Shown: positions 1 to 11,411 of the stretch, one piece after another
Numbering within the stretch: position 1 is the first letter of the stretch
Layout of the letters: each line of letters starts with the position of its first letter
DNA from: Methylococcaceae bacterium
Lineage (GTDB): Bacteria > Pseudomonadota > Gammaproteobacteria > Methylococcales > Methylomonadaceae
Assembly: GCA_947505055.1 (NCBI GenBank)
Contig: CANNLO010000072.1
Location: 1-16,285, forward strand
Direction: 5' to 3'
Length of the DNA stretch: 16,285 bases
Translations under genes and position numbers: made by a program
The notes under the pieces: generated by a model
Seen by the model: the letters and a program-made list of their open reading frames with translations, nothing else
What the model was told of the DNA's origin: nothing
Databases searched by the model: none

Positions 1-436
1 AATCTTCACGCTCCACTTCAACCCACTCCGCATCATTAAGCTCGGGAAAGAACGTATCCCCCTCAAACTCCTGATGGATTTTGGTAAGATAGAGTGTATC
101 GGCAACTGGCAACATCGACTTGTAAAAATCCGAGCCACCAATTACAAAAACTTCATTAGCTGCCCCACAACTTTCAAGCGCCTTACCAATGTCATTAAAA
201 ACCTGGCAACCGGTTTCTGCTAAAGCTCGATACGCCGGATTTCTGCTGATAATGATATTGGTACGTCCTGGCAATGGCCGACCAATCGACTCATGGGTTT
301 TTCTTCCCATCAAAATGGGCGATCCCATGGTTATTTTTTTAAACTTTTTAAGATCAGCCGATAAATGCCAGGGCATTTGATTATTCAATCCAATAACCCG
401 ATTACTGGCCATCGCTACGATTAAGGAAATTTTCAT
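1..436 (-). CDS. folA: Dihydrofolate reductase, C-terminus cut by window edge
   Basis: Reduces dihydrofolate to tetrahydrofolate with NADPH in the cytoplasm, regenerating the folate that thymidylate synthase oxidises. Reading the minus strand from ATG at 436 gives 145 residues without a stop before the edge; the family is usually about 160-170, so roughly the last 20 residues lie outside. It opens MKISLIVAMASNRVIGLNNQ. The substrate-binding segment MPWHLSADLKKFKK follows at about 21-34, with D28 in the place of the catalytic Asp27 of E. coli. Then come GRKTHESIGRPLPGR and the NADPH-binding VIGGSDFY. A weak GAG lies about 6 bases before the ATG. thyA lies about 2.2 kb away on the same strand, so both halves of the thymidylate-folate cycle are close to the origin. 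The identification is secure. Confidence 0.95.
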   Translation of the reverse strand, partial: MKISLIVAMASNRVIGLNNQMPWHLSADLKKFKKITMGSPILMGRKTHESIGRPLPGRTNIIISRNPAYRALAETGCQVFNDIGKALESCGAANEVFVIGGSDFYKSMLPVADTLYLTKIHQEFEGDTFFPELNDAEWVEVERED

Positions 437-931
437 TTAAACTCGATATTCTTTAAACTTCTAGCAGCATGAATTGCTAATGTCTGTTATATAAATCCCT
501 ATTACATAGATCATAGCCACTGGGTGCAACTTATTTATATTTTTGAGGCCTTTCTTTGTAGCATTATCCTCAACCAAAACAACATAAATGCCATTAAAGC
601 TTCCTGCCACGGTGCAAGAGCAGTGACTTGTTGGGCTTGAGCAGCAATGACGGTTTCCTTCAATGCGACTGAGTTGCTCGCCAAATTATTGCCGTCCCTG
701 CTATATATTATTATTCACTACGTAAACCGCCGAAAGTTCAATTCCATCAGCAGTGGCTGTAGAAGCCGAAGTTACAAATTTGACTATGACGCCGGGAGCA
801 ATACCCCCCCCGCCCATTCGCACTGCACTTCACAGGTTCATTTTTATTTAGCTTCATCCTAATTCTGTATAATCTGTTTAAACTTGTGACTGAATAATTA
901 CATTAATCTTTCTAACCAATATAATTAGTTT
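437..931. other. Gene-free 495-bp stretch with a GC-rich, probably decayed core
   Basis: No frame here gives a recognisable protein. Bases 601-840 are about 50% GC by my count, higher than the AT-rich flanks. Both strands contain short open stretches that read like fragments of protein: a minus-strand run includes VIAAQAQQVTALAPWQEAL, and a plus-strand run ends with an LTMTPGAIPPPP-like segment. All are broken by stops. A run of eight C residues occurs at 804-811. A TATAAT hexamer at 868-873 could serve the asparaginase gene, but no convincing -35 pairs with it. Most likely this is the remnant of a lost gene; its identity cannot be told from the sequence. Confidence 0.5.
501..529 (-). promoter_or_regulatory. 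Possible sigma70 promoter for folA
   Basis: On the minus strand TTGCAC (529-524) and TGTAAT (506-501) are 17 bases apart. The -10 matches 5 of 6 consensus bases; the -35 matches only 3. It would give a folA leader of roughly 60 bases. This is inference from motif match alone. Confidence 0.3.
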
Positions 932-1951
932 ATGAAAAACATACTGCTTGTATTTACTGGCGGAACAATCGGTTCTGTTGCTACTAATGGCACGATCAAT
1001 ACCTCAGAAGCAACTTCATTCACTTTGATTCAGCTGTTCCAGCAACACTTTAAGAATCACCAACAAATCCATTTTGACATTATCCAACCTCTGCAAATAT
1101 TAAGCGAAAATCTGGCTCCACTGGCTTGGCCAACGCTTATTTCTGCTATAGACGCAGCCAAACCACAGCAGTATGACGGCATCATTATTACTCACGGCAC
1201 AGATACCTTGGCTTATACGGCCTGTGCATTAAGTTTCTATTTTAATGAGATTAAAATTCCTATGTTGCTGGTGTCCAGCGATTACCCATTGGCACATCCT
1301 AAAGCCAATGGAGTGGAAAATTTTATCTGCGCTATCGAGTTTATCCTGCAAATTAACAAACCTGGAGTTTTCGTACCTTACCAAAATAAAAACCAAATAA
1401 CCCAAGTGCATAAAGCCAGTCATTTGACCTGCTCTTTACAATTGGGTGGTGATTTTTTTAGCGTTCAAAACAAAAGTTATATGCAATATGAAAATCGGCA
1501 GTTTCAATTCTTGAGTTTGGAGCAGTTTCAATCACCAATCGAAAACATCTCATTAAATGCTGTTTTTTCTGAACGTATTTTGATGATAAGGCCTTATCCA
1601 GGCTTAAATTACAGCAAATTTAATTTGGACAATTTTGATGCTGTTCTGCATGATTTATATCATTCAGGAACCGCTTGTAGTTCATTGCAATGGGGGAAAG
1701 ATTATTCTTTAATTGAATTTATCAAATGCTGTAAAAAGCGTGGTGTATGCATTTATCTGGCACCAGCAATCAAATCTGCCGATGCCTATCAAAGCACTCA
1801 AACCTTAATTGAAAAGGGCGCCGACGTTATCTGGAATATGTCGCTTGAAGCCGCTTATGTGAAATTGCTGTTGGCTTATGGAAATTTTGTTGAGCAATCG
1901 GAAGTATTAGATTTTATCAATAAAAATATTGCGGATGAATATGTTAGTTAA
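932..1951 (+). CDS. L-asparaginase family protein (type I-like, cytoplasmic)
   Basis: Probably hydrolyses L-asparagine to aspartate and ammonia. The 339-residue protein has no signal peptide, so it should be cytoplasmic like AnsA. The asparaginase catalytic set is visible: FTGGTIGS at 8-15 with T12 as the expected nucleophile, THGTDTLAY at 87-95 with T90 and D91, and K161 in VHKASHL in the position of Lys162 of E. coli AnsB. The segment after the second Thr (VSSDYPLAHPKANG) departs from the usual TGAMRP-like sequence, so substrate preference, including glutamine or another amide, is open. There is no clear Shine-Dalgarno before the ATG. It is the only plus-strand gene between folA and the dnaA cluster, and it converges on ppa with only 35 bases between stops. 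I see no strong hairpin terminator there. Confidence 0.82.
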   Translation: MKNILLVFTGGTIGSVATNGTINTSEATSFTLIQLFQQHFKNHQQIHFDIIQPLQILSENLAPLAWPTLISAIDAAKPQQYDGIIITHGTDTLAYTACALSFYFNEIKIPMLLVSSDYPLAHPKANGVENFICAIEFILQINKPGVFVPYQNKNQITQVHKASHLTCSLQLGGDFFSVQNKSYMQYENRQFQFLSLEQFQSPIENISLNAVFSERILMIRPYPGLNYSKFNLDNFDAVLHDLYHSGTACSSLQWGKDYSLIEFIKCCKKRGVCIYLAPAIKSADAYQSTQTLIEKGADVIWNMSLEAAYVKLLLAYGNFVEQSEVLDFINKNIADEYVS

Positions 1952-1986
1952 TCGGTTTCAACGCAACATCCATTTTTCTAGTTCCG

Positions 1987-2601
1987 TTACTCCGCGACAA
2001 AATGGTTCTGATAATCTTCCATTGCACGCCTGATCACTTCATGCGCTTCTTCCCGCCCATAAACATTGGTTATTTCGCAGTGATTTTTTTCACTGGGTAG
2101 CTGTTTATAAGTCAGGAAATAATGCTTCAGACGGTTAATATAAGACTCCGGACAATCTGATAGATCACTCCATTGCCGATAAAACTCGTCTCCTTTCATG
2201 ACTGCAATGATCTTGTCATCTGCATCGCCGCCATCCAGCAAACGAAAACCGCCAATAGGAATTGCTTGCAATAGAATGTCGCCATGGGTCACGCTGCGTT
2301 CACTTAAAACACAAATATCCAACGGGTCTCCATCGCCTTTCGCAACAGGTTTACCTGATTGGGTTGCCGCATATTCTGCAACTCTTTCCGCACAATAAGT
2401 TTGCGGAATAAACCCGTAAAGCGTTGGTACTGTATTGGAAAACTTTTGCGGTCTATCAATTTTAAGATACCCTGTTTCTTTATCGATTTCATATTTAACG
2501 GTATCCGATGGAACAATTTCGATAAAAGCAATAACAACGGCAGGGGCATTTTCACCTGGACTGATACCATGCCAGGGATGAGCTTTGTATTGTATATTCA
2601 T
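1987..2601 (-). CDS. ppa: Inorganic pyrophosphatase, family I
   Basis: Hydrolyses the pyrophosphate released by nucleotide polymerisation and activation reactions, using Mg2+ in the cytoplasm. The 204-residue product carries KYEIDKETGYLKIDRP near 36-51 and the metal-binding signature GDGDPLDICV with D90, D92 and D95. DADDK at 126-130 has D128 in the place of Asp102 of E. coli. An extra segment (about 70-88) before the DGDPLD signature sets it apart from the shorter E. coli enzyme. I chose the ATG at 2601 because a 24-residue longer reading would start inside thyA and the extension does not resemble the family. It lies 40 bases after the thyA stop as the last gene of the cluster. No good Shine-Dalgarno is visible, so the exact start is slightly uncertain. 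Confidence 0.92.
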   Translation of the reverse strand: MNIQYKAHPWHGISPGENAPAVVIAFIEIVPSDTVKYEIDKETGYLKIDRPQKFSNTVPTLYGFIPQTYCAERVAEYAATQSGKPVAKGDGDPLDICVLSERSVTHGDILLQAIPIGGFRLLDGGDADDKIIAVMKGDEFYRQWSDLSDCPESYINRLKHYFLTYKQLPSEKNHCEITNVYGREEAHEVIRRAMEDYQNHFVAE

Positions 2602-2641
2602 AAATAATGGTTGCTTTGCATAAAAAATTGAAAAGTGTTTG

Positions 2642-3475
2642 CTAAATTGATATCGGTGCCTTGATATGCTCATGGCTCTGATATTCTACGATCTGGAAAT
2701 CTTCATAGTTATAATCAAATATTGTCGCTGGTTTGCGCAGTATTTTTAATGTTGGAAGCATGTAGGGTTTTCGACTTAATTGCAAATGCGCCTGTTCCTG
2801 ATGATTTAAATATAGATGAACATCGCCGCCAGTCCAAACAAAATCACCAACTGCCAAATCGCACTGCTGGGCAACCATATGCGTCAATAAGGCATAACTG
2901 GCAATATTAAATGGTAAACCTAAAAACGTGTCGCAGCTGCGCTGATAGAGTTGACAAGATAACTTACCATCGGCTACATAGAACTGAAAAAACGCATGAC
3001 AAGGCGCAAGGGCCATTTTGCCTAAGGCCACATTTTGTTGTGGACTGATTCTTTCATCCGGTAAATCAGCGACATTCCAGGCAGAAACGATAATCCTACG
3101 ACTGTTCGGCGTTTGTTTAAGCTGCTCAATAACTTGGTGAATCTGGTCTATAGTCTGGCCATCAGGTGTCGGCCAGGAGCGCCATTGATGTCCATAAACC
3201 GGGCCCAAGTCACCATTAGCATCAGCCCATTCATTCCAGATATTAACTTGATGCTGATGTAAATAACTTAGGTTAGTATCACCTTTCAAGAACCACAATA
3301 ACTCATAAATAATTGACTTTAAATGAATTTTCTTGGTAGTTACCAGAGGAAAACCATCAGCCAACGGAAATCGTAACTGGTGCCCAAAAACAGACAAGGT
3401 ACCACTACCCGTTCTGTCGCCTTTTGGGTTTCCTTCGCTAAGGATTTTATCGAGCAAGTCTAAATATTGTTTCAT
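2642..3475 (-). CDS. thyA: Thymidylate synthase
   Basis: Methylates dUMP to dTMP with methylene-tetrahydrofolate, giving dihydrofolate that FolA recycles. The 277 residues include the phosphate-binding GDRTGSGT at about 19-26, the paired arginines [10 protein letters not shown] at 125-134, and the nucleophile C159 in [24 protein letters not shown] and the late DVHLYLNH motif are also present. It is about 13 residues longer than E. coli ThyA (264). The extra residues lie just before the active-site Cys ([14 protein letters not shown]), an insertion seen in many ThyA proteins. It starts 22 bases after the lgt stop, in line with cotranscription from the dnaA-gyrB side. Its presence with folA suggests the usual thyA-folA route rather than ThyX. 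Confidence 0.97.
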   Translation of the reverse strand: MKQYLDLLDKILSEGNPKGDRTGSGTLSVFGHQLRFPLADGFPLVTTKKIHLKSIIYELLWFLKGDTNLSYLHQHQVNIWNEWADANGDLGPVYGHQWRSWPTPDGQTIDQIHQVIEQLKQTPNSRRIIVSAWNVADLPDERISPQQNVALGKMALAPCHAFFQFYVADGKLSCQLYQRSCDTFLGLPFNIASYALLTHMVAQQCDLAVGDFVWTGGDVHLYLNHQEQAHLQLSRKPYMLPTLKILRKPATIFDYNYEDFQIVEYQSHEHIKAPISI

Positions 3476-3497
3476 ACATCAGTTTTTTAACTTATCT

Positions 3498-4280
3498 TCA
3501 AATCTTTGACTTATGCGCAAAATAAAACATCCCGGCACCAATAACAATCATCGGTGTTGATAGAATTTGTCCCATGGTTACCCAATCCAACGCCATAAAA
3601 CCTAATTGGGCATCCGGCATTCTAAAAAACTCGACTAAAAACCGAAAGCAACCGTAAAAAAATAAAGCCATGCCGGTTGCAGCCATAGTCGGTCTTTGTT
3701 TGCTTGAATAAATCCATAGTATAACAAACAGAACAAATCCTTCTAAGAACGCTTCATACAATTGCGATGGATGACGGGCAAGTAAACCGCCATTAGGAAA
3801 AACCATTGCCCAAGGTACATCAGTTGGTCTGCCCCATAATTCTGAATTGATAAAATTACCAATCCGACCCGCACCCAAACCAATTGGTGCCATTGGCGCG
3901 ATAATATCAGTCAATTGCAATAGCGTGCATTGCTGTTTTTTTGAAAAAAACCACATAGCAATAAATACGCCCAACATACCACCATGAAAAGACATACCGC
4001 CTTGCCAGATTTTAATTAATATGATCGGACTTGCTAAAAACTCGGAAAAATTATAGAACAGGATATAACCGATTCTGCCGCCAAGAATTACACCCATAGC
4101 ACCGTAAGTCACCAAATCCTCTATAGCTTCAGGTTTAATGGGAGACCAAGGTTTTGCCGCCCGTTTTTGTCCTAAAAACCAGACTGCGGCAAAACCGATT
4201 AAATACATAAGTCCATACCAATGGATCTTGATCGGCCCTAAACTTAAAGCTACGGGATCAATTTGTGGGAAATTTAACAT
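3498..4280 (-). CDS. lgt: Phosphatidylglycerol:prolipoprotein diacylglyceryl transferase
   Basis: Transfers diacylglycerol from phosphatidylglycerol to the lipobox cysteine of prolipoproteins, the first step of lipoprotein maturation in the inner membrane. The 260-residue protein is largely hydrophobic, with about seven membrane segments as expected. The family signature GRIGNFINSELWG is at 138-150. The conserved HGG motif has H99 (compare His103 in E. coli), R139 corresponds to Arg143, and HPSQLYEA lies at 170-177. The ATG is only 2 bases after the gyrB stop, so it is very likely translated by coupling. lgt next to thyA is a common gammaproteobacterial arrangement. Confidence 0.97.
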   Translation of the reverse strand: MLNFPQIDPVALSLGPIKIHWYGLMYLIGFAAVWFLGQKRAAKPWSPIKPEAIEDLVTYGAMGVILGGRIGYILFYNFSEFLASPIILIKIWQGGMSFHGGMLGVFIAMWFFSKKQQCTLLQLTDIIAPMAPIGLGAGRIGNFINSELWGRPTDVPWAMVFPNGGLLARHPSQLYEAFLEGFVLFVILWIYSSKQRPTMAATGMALFFYGCFRFLVEFFRMPDAQLGFMALDWVTMGQILSTPMIVIGAGMFYFAHKSKI

Positions 4281-4282
4281 GC

Positions 4283-7848
<3,566 letters not shown>

Positions 7849-7858
7849 TATCGAAATA

Positions 7859-9010
7859 TTAGAGGCGCATTGACATAACAATAAACTTATAACCGCTGTC
7901 AATTGGTTCATCCAAAAAGCAGCAACTGGCATTACTGGCAATTGTTAATACAGCTAATTCAGAATCTAAATTGGAAACGGCATCCAGTAAATACTGAACA
8001 TTAAAAGCAACCGATAAAGACGACCCTAAATATTCAGTAATTAATTCCTCTTCTGCTTCATCATGGTCAGGATTATGAGTACTGATTTTAAGACTTTCAT
8101 TATCAAGATCAAAGGATACGCCTTTAAATTTTTCGTTAGATAAAATAGCGACGCGTGTCAGTGCTTCTTTTAAAAGTTGTCTTTGAATATGAACTGGGCT
8201 AAAAAATTCTTGTTGAAATACTTTACTGAAATCAGGATATTTTGAATCAACAAGCTTAGCTGAAAAAATAATATTTTTAATAAAAACACGTACATTGTTA
8301 GTTGAAAACTCTATTTTCAATTCAACTTCGGGGTCATCAAGTAAACGACTAAGTTCAAGGACACCTTTTCTTGGAATAATAATACGTGCGTCAAAGCCGG
8401 TGGCTTGATCCAGAATATCTTCGTAAATAGATAAGCGATGACCATCAGACGCAACCAATTTTAATTTGCTATTGGAGACATGTAGCAACAAGCCATTCAA
8501 GTAGTAACGTACATCTTGATTAGCCATACAAAAAACAGTCTTATCAAATGCTTTTTTAAATTTGCCGGAATTAATAAAAAGATGGTTTTCTAATTCTGAT
8601 TCAGAAAATTCGGGGTAATTATCAGCTGGCAGACAACTCAAGGAAAAGCGACTGCGACTGGAGGTGATTTTTACTTTAGATGAACCCGTTATTGACAGCG
8701 ATTCTGTACCCATATCTATTCCGGGTAGATTTTCTTGTAATTCAAATTTAATTTCAGCCCCATTGGGCAAAAGTCGACAAATATCTAAAAACTTTCTAGC
8801 CGGGACGGTAATTGATCCAGAGGAAACTGCTTGAATAGAAATCCTTGCAATGATCTGAATTTCTAAATCTGTGCCAGTTAAAATTAATTGATCATCTTCA
8901 ATGACTAAAAGCACATTCGAAAGAATAGGCATGGTTTGCCGTTTTTCGATTACGCTAACAATTTGCTGCAAAGGAAGCAGAATTTCTTCTCTATTAATAA
9001 TAAATTTCAT
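7859..9010 (-). CDS. dnaN: DNA polymerase III beta subunit (sliding clamp)
   Basis: Forms the dimeric ring that tethers DNA polymerase III and recruits many repair proteins. The 383 residues start MKFIINREEILLPLQQIVSV, contain the family segment IPRKGVLELSRLL in the middle, and end YKFIVMSMRL, the standard clamp terminus (E. coli VMPMRL). It is somewhat longer than the 366-residue E. coli protein. It follows dnaA across a 187-bp spacer with DnaA boxes, so DnaA may also influence its transcription. No Shine-Dalgarno precedes the ATG; the upstream bases are nearly all A and T. Confidence 0.97.
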   Translation of the reverse strand: MKFIINREEILLPLQQIVSVIEKRQTMPILSNVLLVIEDDQLILTGTDLEIQIIARISIQAVSSGSITVPARKFLDICRLLPNGAEIKFELQENLPGIDMGTESLSITGSSKVKITSSRSRFSLSCLPADNYPEFSESELENHLFINSGKFKKAFDKTVFCMANQDVRYYLNGLLLHVSNSKLKLVASDGHRLSIYEDILDQATGFDARIIIPRKGVLELSRLLDDPEVELKIEFSTNNVRVFIKNIIFSAKLVDSKYPDFSKVFQQEFFSPVHIQRQLLKEALTRVAILSNEKFKGVSFDLDNESLKISTHNPDHDEAEEELITEYLGSSLSVAFNVQYLLDAVSNLDSELAVLTIASNASCCFLDEPIDSGYKFIVMSMRL

Positions 9011-9108
9011 AAAAGAATAGTTTTATATTATTACTATTAGTTATAAAGGAAACTGTTGAAAACAGATTTTTATCCTTAATAATCAATTAGCTATGTTGTT
9101 ATAAGAGT

Positions 9109-9117
9109 TGTGGATAA
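9109..9117 (-). promoter_or_regulatory. DnaA box (TTATCCACA)
   Basis: TTATCCACA on the minus strand is an exact match to the high-affinity DnaA box. It lies within the dnaA-dnaN spacer and is inverted relative to the other perfect box. Confidence 0.85.
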
Positions 9118-9176
9118 AAATGCAATTTAAAATGTATGAAAAGTTGATAAATCGTAGTCTTCAATAAATAATCAGT

Positions 9177-9185
9177 TTATCCACA
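9177..9185 (+). promoter_or_regulatory. DnaA box (TTATCCACA)
   Basis: TTATCCACA on the plus strand is an exact consensus match, 12 bases downstream of the dnaA stop codon in the direction of dnaA transcription. It is paired with the inverted box at 9109-9117. Confidence 0.85.
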
Positions 9186-9197
9186 ACTTAATCTCTA

Positions 9198-10514
9198 TCA
9201 AAGTGACAGAGTTCTCAACAGGTTGGAATAATCCTCCGCAATTTTTGTATCAGCTTCTTTTAAAGCGGTAATTCTTTTGCAGGCATTCATAACAGTCGTA
9301 TGGTCACGTCCACCAAAAGCATCGCCAATTTCAGGAAAACTGTGTGAGGTTAATTCTCTGGCAAGGCTCATAGCAATTTGACGAGGACGTGTTATGGATT
9401 GTTTTCTGTTTTTTGAAGATAGATCCGCTATGCGAATTTTAAAATATTCAGCGACTGTTTTTTGAATATTGTCGATATTAACGAGCTTATCTTGTAAGGA
9501 AATTAAGTCATGCAGTGCTTCTTTCGTAAATTCGATTGTTATTTCACGGCCTGTGAATTGTGCGTTAGCGATGACACGCCTTAAAGCGCCTTCAAGATCT
9601 CGGACATTGGAAGGAATTCTTTTGGCAATAAAAAATGCAACATCTTGGGTAAGTTCAATATCAACAAACGCAGCTTTTTTCATTAAAATAGCAGCCCTGG
9701 TTTCCATGTCTGGTGGTTCAATTAAAACAGGAAGACCCCAGCCAAATCGAGATTTTAATCGATCTTCCAGACCAATAATTTCTTTTGGATATTTGTCACA
9801 GGTTAAAATTACCTGGTGTTTTTTTTCCAATAAAGTATTGAAGGTATGAAAAAATTCTTCCTGTGAGCGCTCTTTTCCGGCAAAAAACTGTATATCATCA
9901 ATTAATAACACATCAACATTCCGATAATATTCTTTGAAAGCATTAATTGAGTTTTGTTGCAAAGCTCTAACCATATCCTGAACAAATTTTTCAGAATGTA
10001 GATAAATAACAGTAGCTGAGGGATTTTTTTGTAAGACTGCATTACCAACAGCATGCATTAAATGAGTTTTACCTAAACCAGAGCTACCATAAATTAATAA
10101 AGGGTTATAAGCCTTACCTATATTTTCAGAAACCTGAAGTGATGCAGCTCTGGCCAATTGATTTGATTTACCTTCAACAAAATTATTAAACGTAAAAGCC
10201 TTATTAAGAAAGTTTGGGCTTGTTTTAGGAGCTTCTGCAGGCTTTCCAATTTTATTTACCGGCATCGTTGAGGAAGTCTTGGTGCCTATCTCAAGACTTA
10301 AATTTAATAAACCATTGGAAAATTCATAAATAGTTTCTTCAATTTTTGCTAAATGATGTTCTTTGACCCAATCCAGTACAAATCGGTTTGGGGCAAGTAA
10401 TTTAATTTGATCATCAATCTCAATGGCTTGAAGAGGCCGTATCCATGTACTAAAGTCAGAACTTGAAATTTCATTTTCAAGTTTTAAAAGACAAGTATTC
10501 CAAATTGAACTCAT
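9198..10514 (-). CDS. dnaA: Chromosomal replication initiator DnaA
   Basis: AAA+ ATPase that binds DnaA boxes, opens the origin and loads the helicase; it also autoregulates. In the 438 residues, domain I occupies roughly 1-75 and domain II is a short, low-complexity linker at about 76-105. The AAA+ domain has Walker A GSSGLGKT at 143-150, Walker B LLIDDIQ at 203-209, the arginine-finger region [12 protein letters not shown], and sensor [11 protein letters not shown] at 303-311. The C-terminal DNA-binding signature [14 protein letters not shown] is at 402-415. It is slightly shorter than E. coli DnaA (467), mainly in the linker. No Shine-Dalgarno is visible, and I could not place a convincing promoter in the 167-bp divergent spacer on this strand. 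Confidence 0.98.
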   Translation of the reverse strand: MSSIWNTCLLKLENEISSSDFSTWIRPLQAIEIDDQIKLLAPNRFVLDWVKEHHLAKIEETIYEFSNGLLNLSLEIGTKTSSTMPVNKIGKPAEAPKTSPNFLNKAFTFNNFVEGKSNQLARAASLQVSENIGKAYNPLLIYGSSGLGKTHLMHAVGNAVLQKNPSATVIYLHSEKFVQDMVRALQQNSINAFKEYYRNVDVLLIDDIQFFAGKERSQEEFFHTFNTLLEKKHQVILTCDKYPKEIIGLEDRLKSRFGWGLPVLIEPPDMETRAAILMKKAAFVDIELTQDVAFFIAKRIPSNVRDLEGALRRVIANAQFTGREITIEFTKEALHDLISLQDKLVNIDNIQKTVAEYFKIRIADLSSKNRKQSITRPRQIAMSLARELTSHSFPEIGDAFGGRDHTTVMNACKRITALKEADTKIAEDYSNLLRTLSL

Positions 10515-10596
10515 TGAATTTATAAAAAGTTGATTGTAATAAATAAAGTAAATTAATATATCTCACTATACAGTAATAAAACATTACGCTACAGAA

Positions 10597-10625
10597 TTGA
10601 CAGGACTTAGGTATTATTTTATCAT
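10597..10625 (+). promoter_or_regulatory. Sigma70 promoter for rpmH operon
   Basis: TTGACA (10597-10602) and TATCAT (10620-10625) are separated by 17 bases: a perfect -35 with a 5-of-6 -10. The predicted start is near 10632, giving a leader of about 50 bases before rpmH. This is the best promoter match I found in the window. Confidence 0.65.
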
Positions 10626-10681
10626 CTGCAGTCTTTTTTATCTGTTTTTGTTAACACGCATCCGATTAGGCCCTAAGTAAA

Positions 10682-10816
10682 ATGAAAAGAACATACCAAC
10701 CCAGTAAAATCAAACGCGCTAGAACCCATGGTTTTCGTGCAAGAATGGCAACAGTCGGTGGCCGCAGAGTTATCAATGCTCGTAGGGCTAAAGGGCGCGC
10801 CCAGTTAACTGTTTAA
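10682..10816 (+). CDS. rpmH: 50S ribosomal protein L34
   Basis: Small basic protein of the large ribosomal subunit. Translation from ATG at 10682 gives 44 residues starting [20 protein letters not shown] and ending GRAQLTV, the standard L34 length and sequence. It opens the conserved rpmH-rnpA-yidD-yidC-mnmE run, and only 11 bases separate its stop from the rnpA start. Divergent rpmH and dnaA are a hallmark of gammaproteobacterial origin regions. The strong promoter at 10597-10625 fits the high expression of a ribosomal gene. Confidence 0.98.
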   Translation: MKRTYQPSKIKRARTHGFRARMATVGGRRVINARRAKGRAQLTV

Positions 10817-10827
10817 TTGATGGTTGT

Positions 10828-11196
10828 GTGGCTGAAGAAGATTTTAGTTTCTCCCCGCAGTTACGTTTAAAAAAACCAGCTGAATATAAAAAGGTTTTTG
10901 CTAAGCCTGTAAAATCAAGTGACCAATATTTTACTTTATTAGCCATAAAAAATGATTTCGATCATCCTAGGCTAGGCTTGGCAATTGCTAAAAAAAATAT
11001 AAGAAAGGCAGTACACAGGAATGTGATTAAACGAACTGTCCGGGAAAATTTTAGGATAAAACAACATAATCTAGGCAATATTGATATTGTTGTTTTGGCT
11101 CGTAGAGAAGCCGTTGATGCTCCACTGGATTTATTAAGAAAGTCCTTGGAAAGACATTGGCTTAAGTTGGTATCCAGATGCGATTCATGCTCATAG
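10828..11196 (+). CDS. rnpA: Ribonuclease P protein component
   Basis: Protein cofactor of RNase P, which trims 5' leaders from pre-tRNAs. The 122-residue basic protein contains [19 protein letters not shown] followed by [11 protein letters not shown], the RNR signature that contacts the catalytic RNA. The only sensible start is GTG at 10828; the nearby ATG at 10820 is in another frame. The N-terminal [19 protein letters not shown] is typical of the family. It starts 11 bases after rpmH and its last 19 bases overlap yidD, as in many bacteria. Confidence 0.96.
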   Translation: MAEEDFSFSPQLRLKKPAEYKKVFAKPVKSSDQYFTLLAIKNDFDHPRLGLAIAKKNIRKAVHRNVIKRTVRENFRIKQHNLGNIDIVVLARREAVDAPLDLLRKSLERHWLKLVSRCDSCS

Positions 11197-11411
11197 CAAT
11201 TATAAGGTTTTATAAATATTTTATTAGCCCTTTGCTTGGCAACAGTTGTCGCTTCTATCCAAGTTGTTCAAGTTACTCTCTGGAAGCGCTTCAGCTCCAT
11301 GGGGCCATTATTGGCTCTTATCTCACTCTAAAAAGATTATTAAGATGCCATCCCTTTCATGAAGGTGGCATTGATCCCGTTCCGGAAAAATTTGGTAATA
11401 AGAATGGATAA
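11178..11411 (+). CDS. yidD: Membrane protein insertion efficiency factor YidD
   Basis: Small protein that assists YidC-dependent membrane insertion at the inner face of the cytoplasmic membrane. The 77 residues carry the family pattern: an amphipathic N-terminus ([16 protein letters not shown]), the cysteine-containing [15 protein letters not shown], and [17 protein letters not shown]. It overlaps the end of rnpA by 19 bases and the start of yidC by 8, so its translation is probably coupled on both sides. The identification is firm from motif and position. Confidence 0.96.
   Translation: MRFMLIAIIRFYKYFISPLLGNSCRFYPSCSSYSLEALQLHGAIIGSYLTLKRLLRCHPFHEGGIDPVPEKFGNKNG

Larger units (their letters stand above)
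9011..9197. other. oriC: Candidate chromosomal origin (oriC), dnaA-dnaN spacer
   Basis: The spacer holds two perfect DnaA boxes (minus strand 9117-9109, plus strand 9177-9185) facing each other. Two 7-of-9 matches are TTATCCTTA at 9070-9078 and its inverse-type relative at 9142-9150. A very AT-rich stretch at about 9012-9048, next to dnaN, could be the unwinding element. On the minus strand this stretch reads TAA TAG TAA TAA (9039-9028), similar to DnaA-trio repeats. The dnaA-dnaN spacer is a known oriC position in bacteria. The other usual gammaproteobacterial place, between rpmH and dnaA, shows no perfect box here. Confidence 0.6.

Noticed and set aside
601..720. Possible type IV pilin remnant
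   Set aside because: A few codons resemble pilin sequence after the conserved N-terminus, but no prepilin motif or continuous frame exists; too weak to name.
647..862. 71-codon plus-strand open frame in the folA-asparaginase gap
   Set aside because: It has odd composition (Tyr, Arg, Ser, His rich), no ribosome binding site and no family resemblance, and lies in the decayed segment.
1952..1986. Bidirectional terminator between the asparaginase gene and ppa
   Set aside because: The convergent position would suit one, but no GC-rich stem followed by a T run is visible in the 35 bases.
9469..9849. 126-codon plus-strand open frame opposite dnaA
   Set aside because: It is antisense to the AAA+ domain of DnaA and shows no recognisable features.
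10515..10681. rpmH-dnaA spacer as oriC
   Set aside because: This is a usual gammaproteobacterial location, but no full TTATNCACA match is found and the spacer is only 167 bp.
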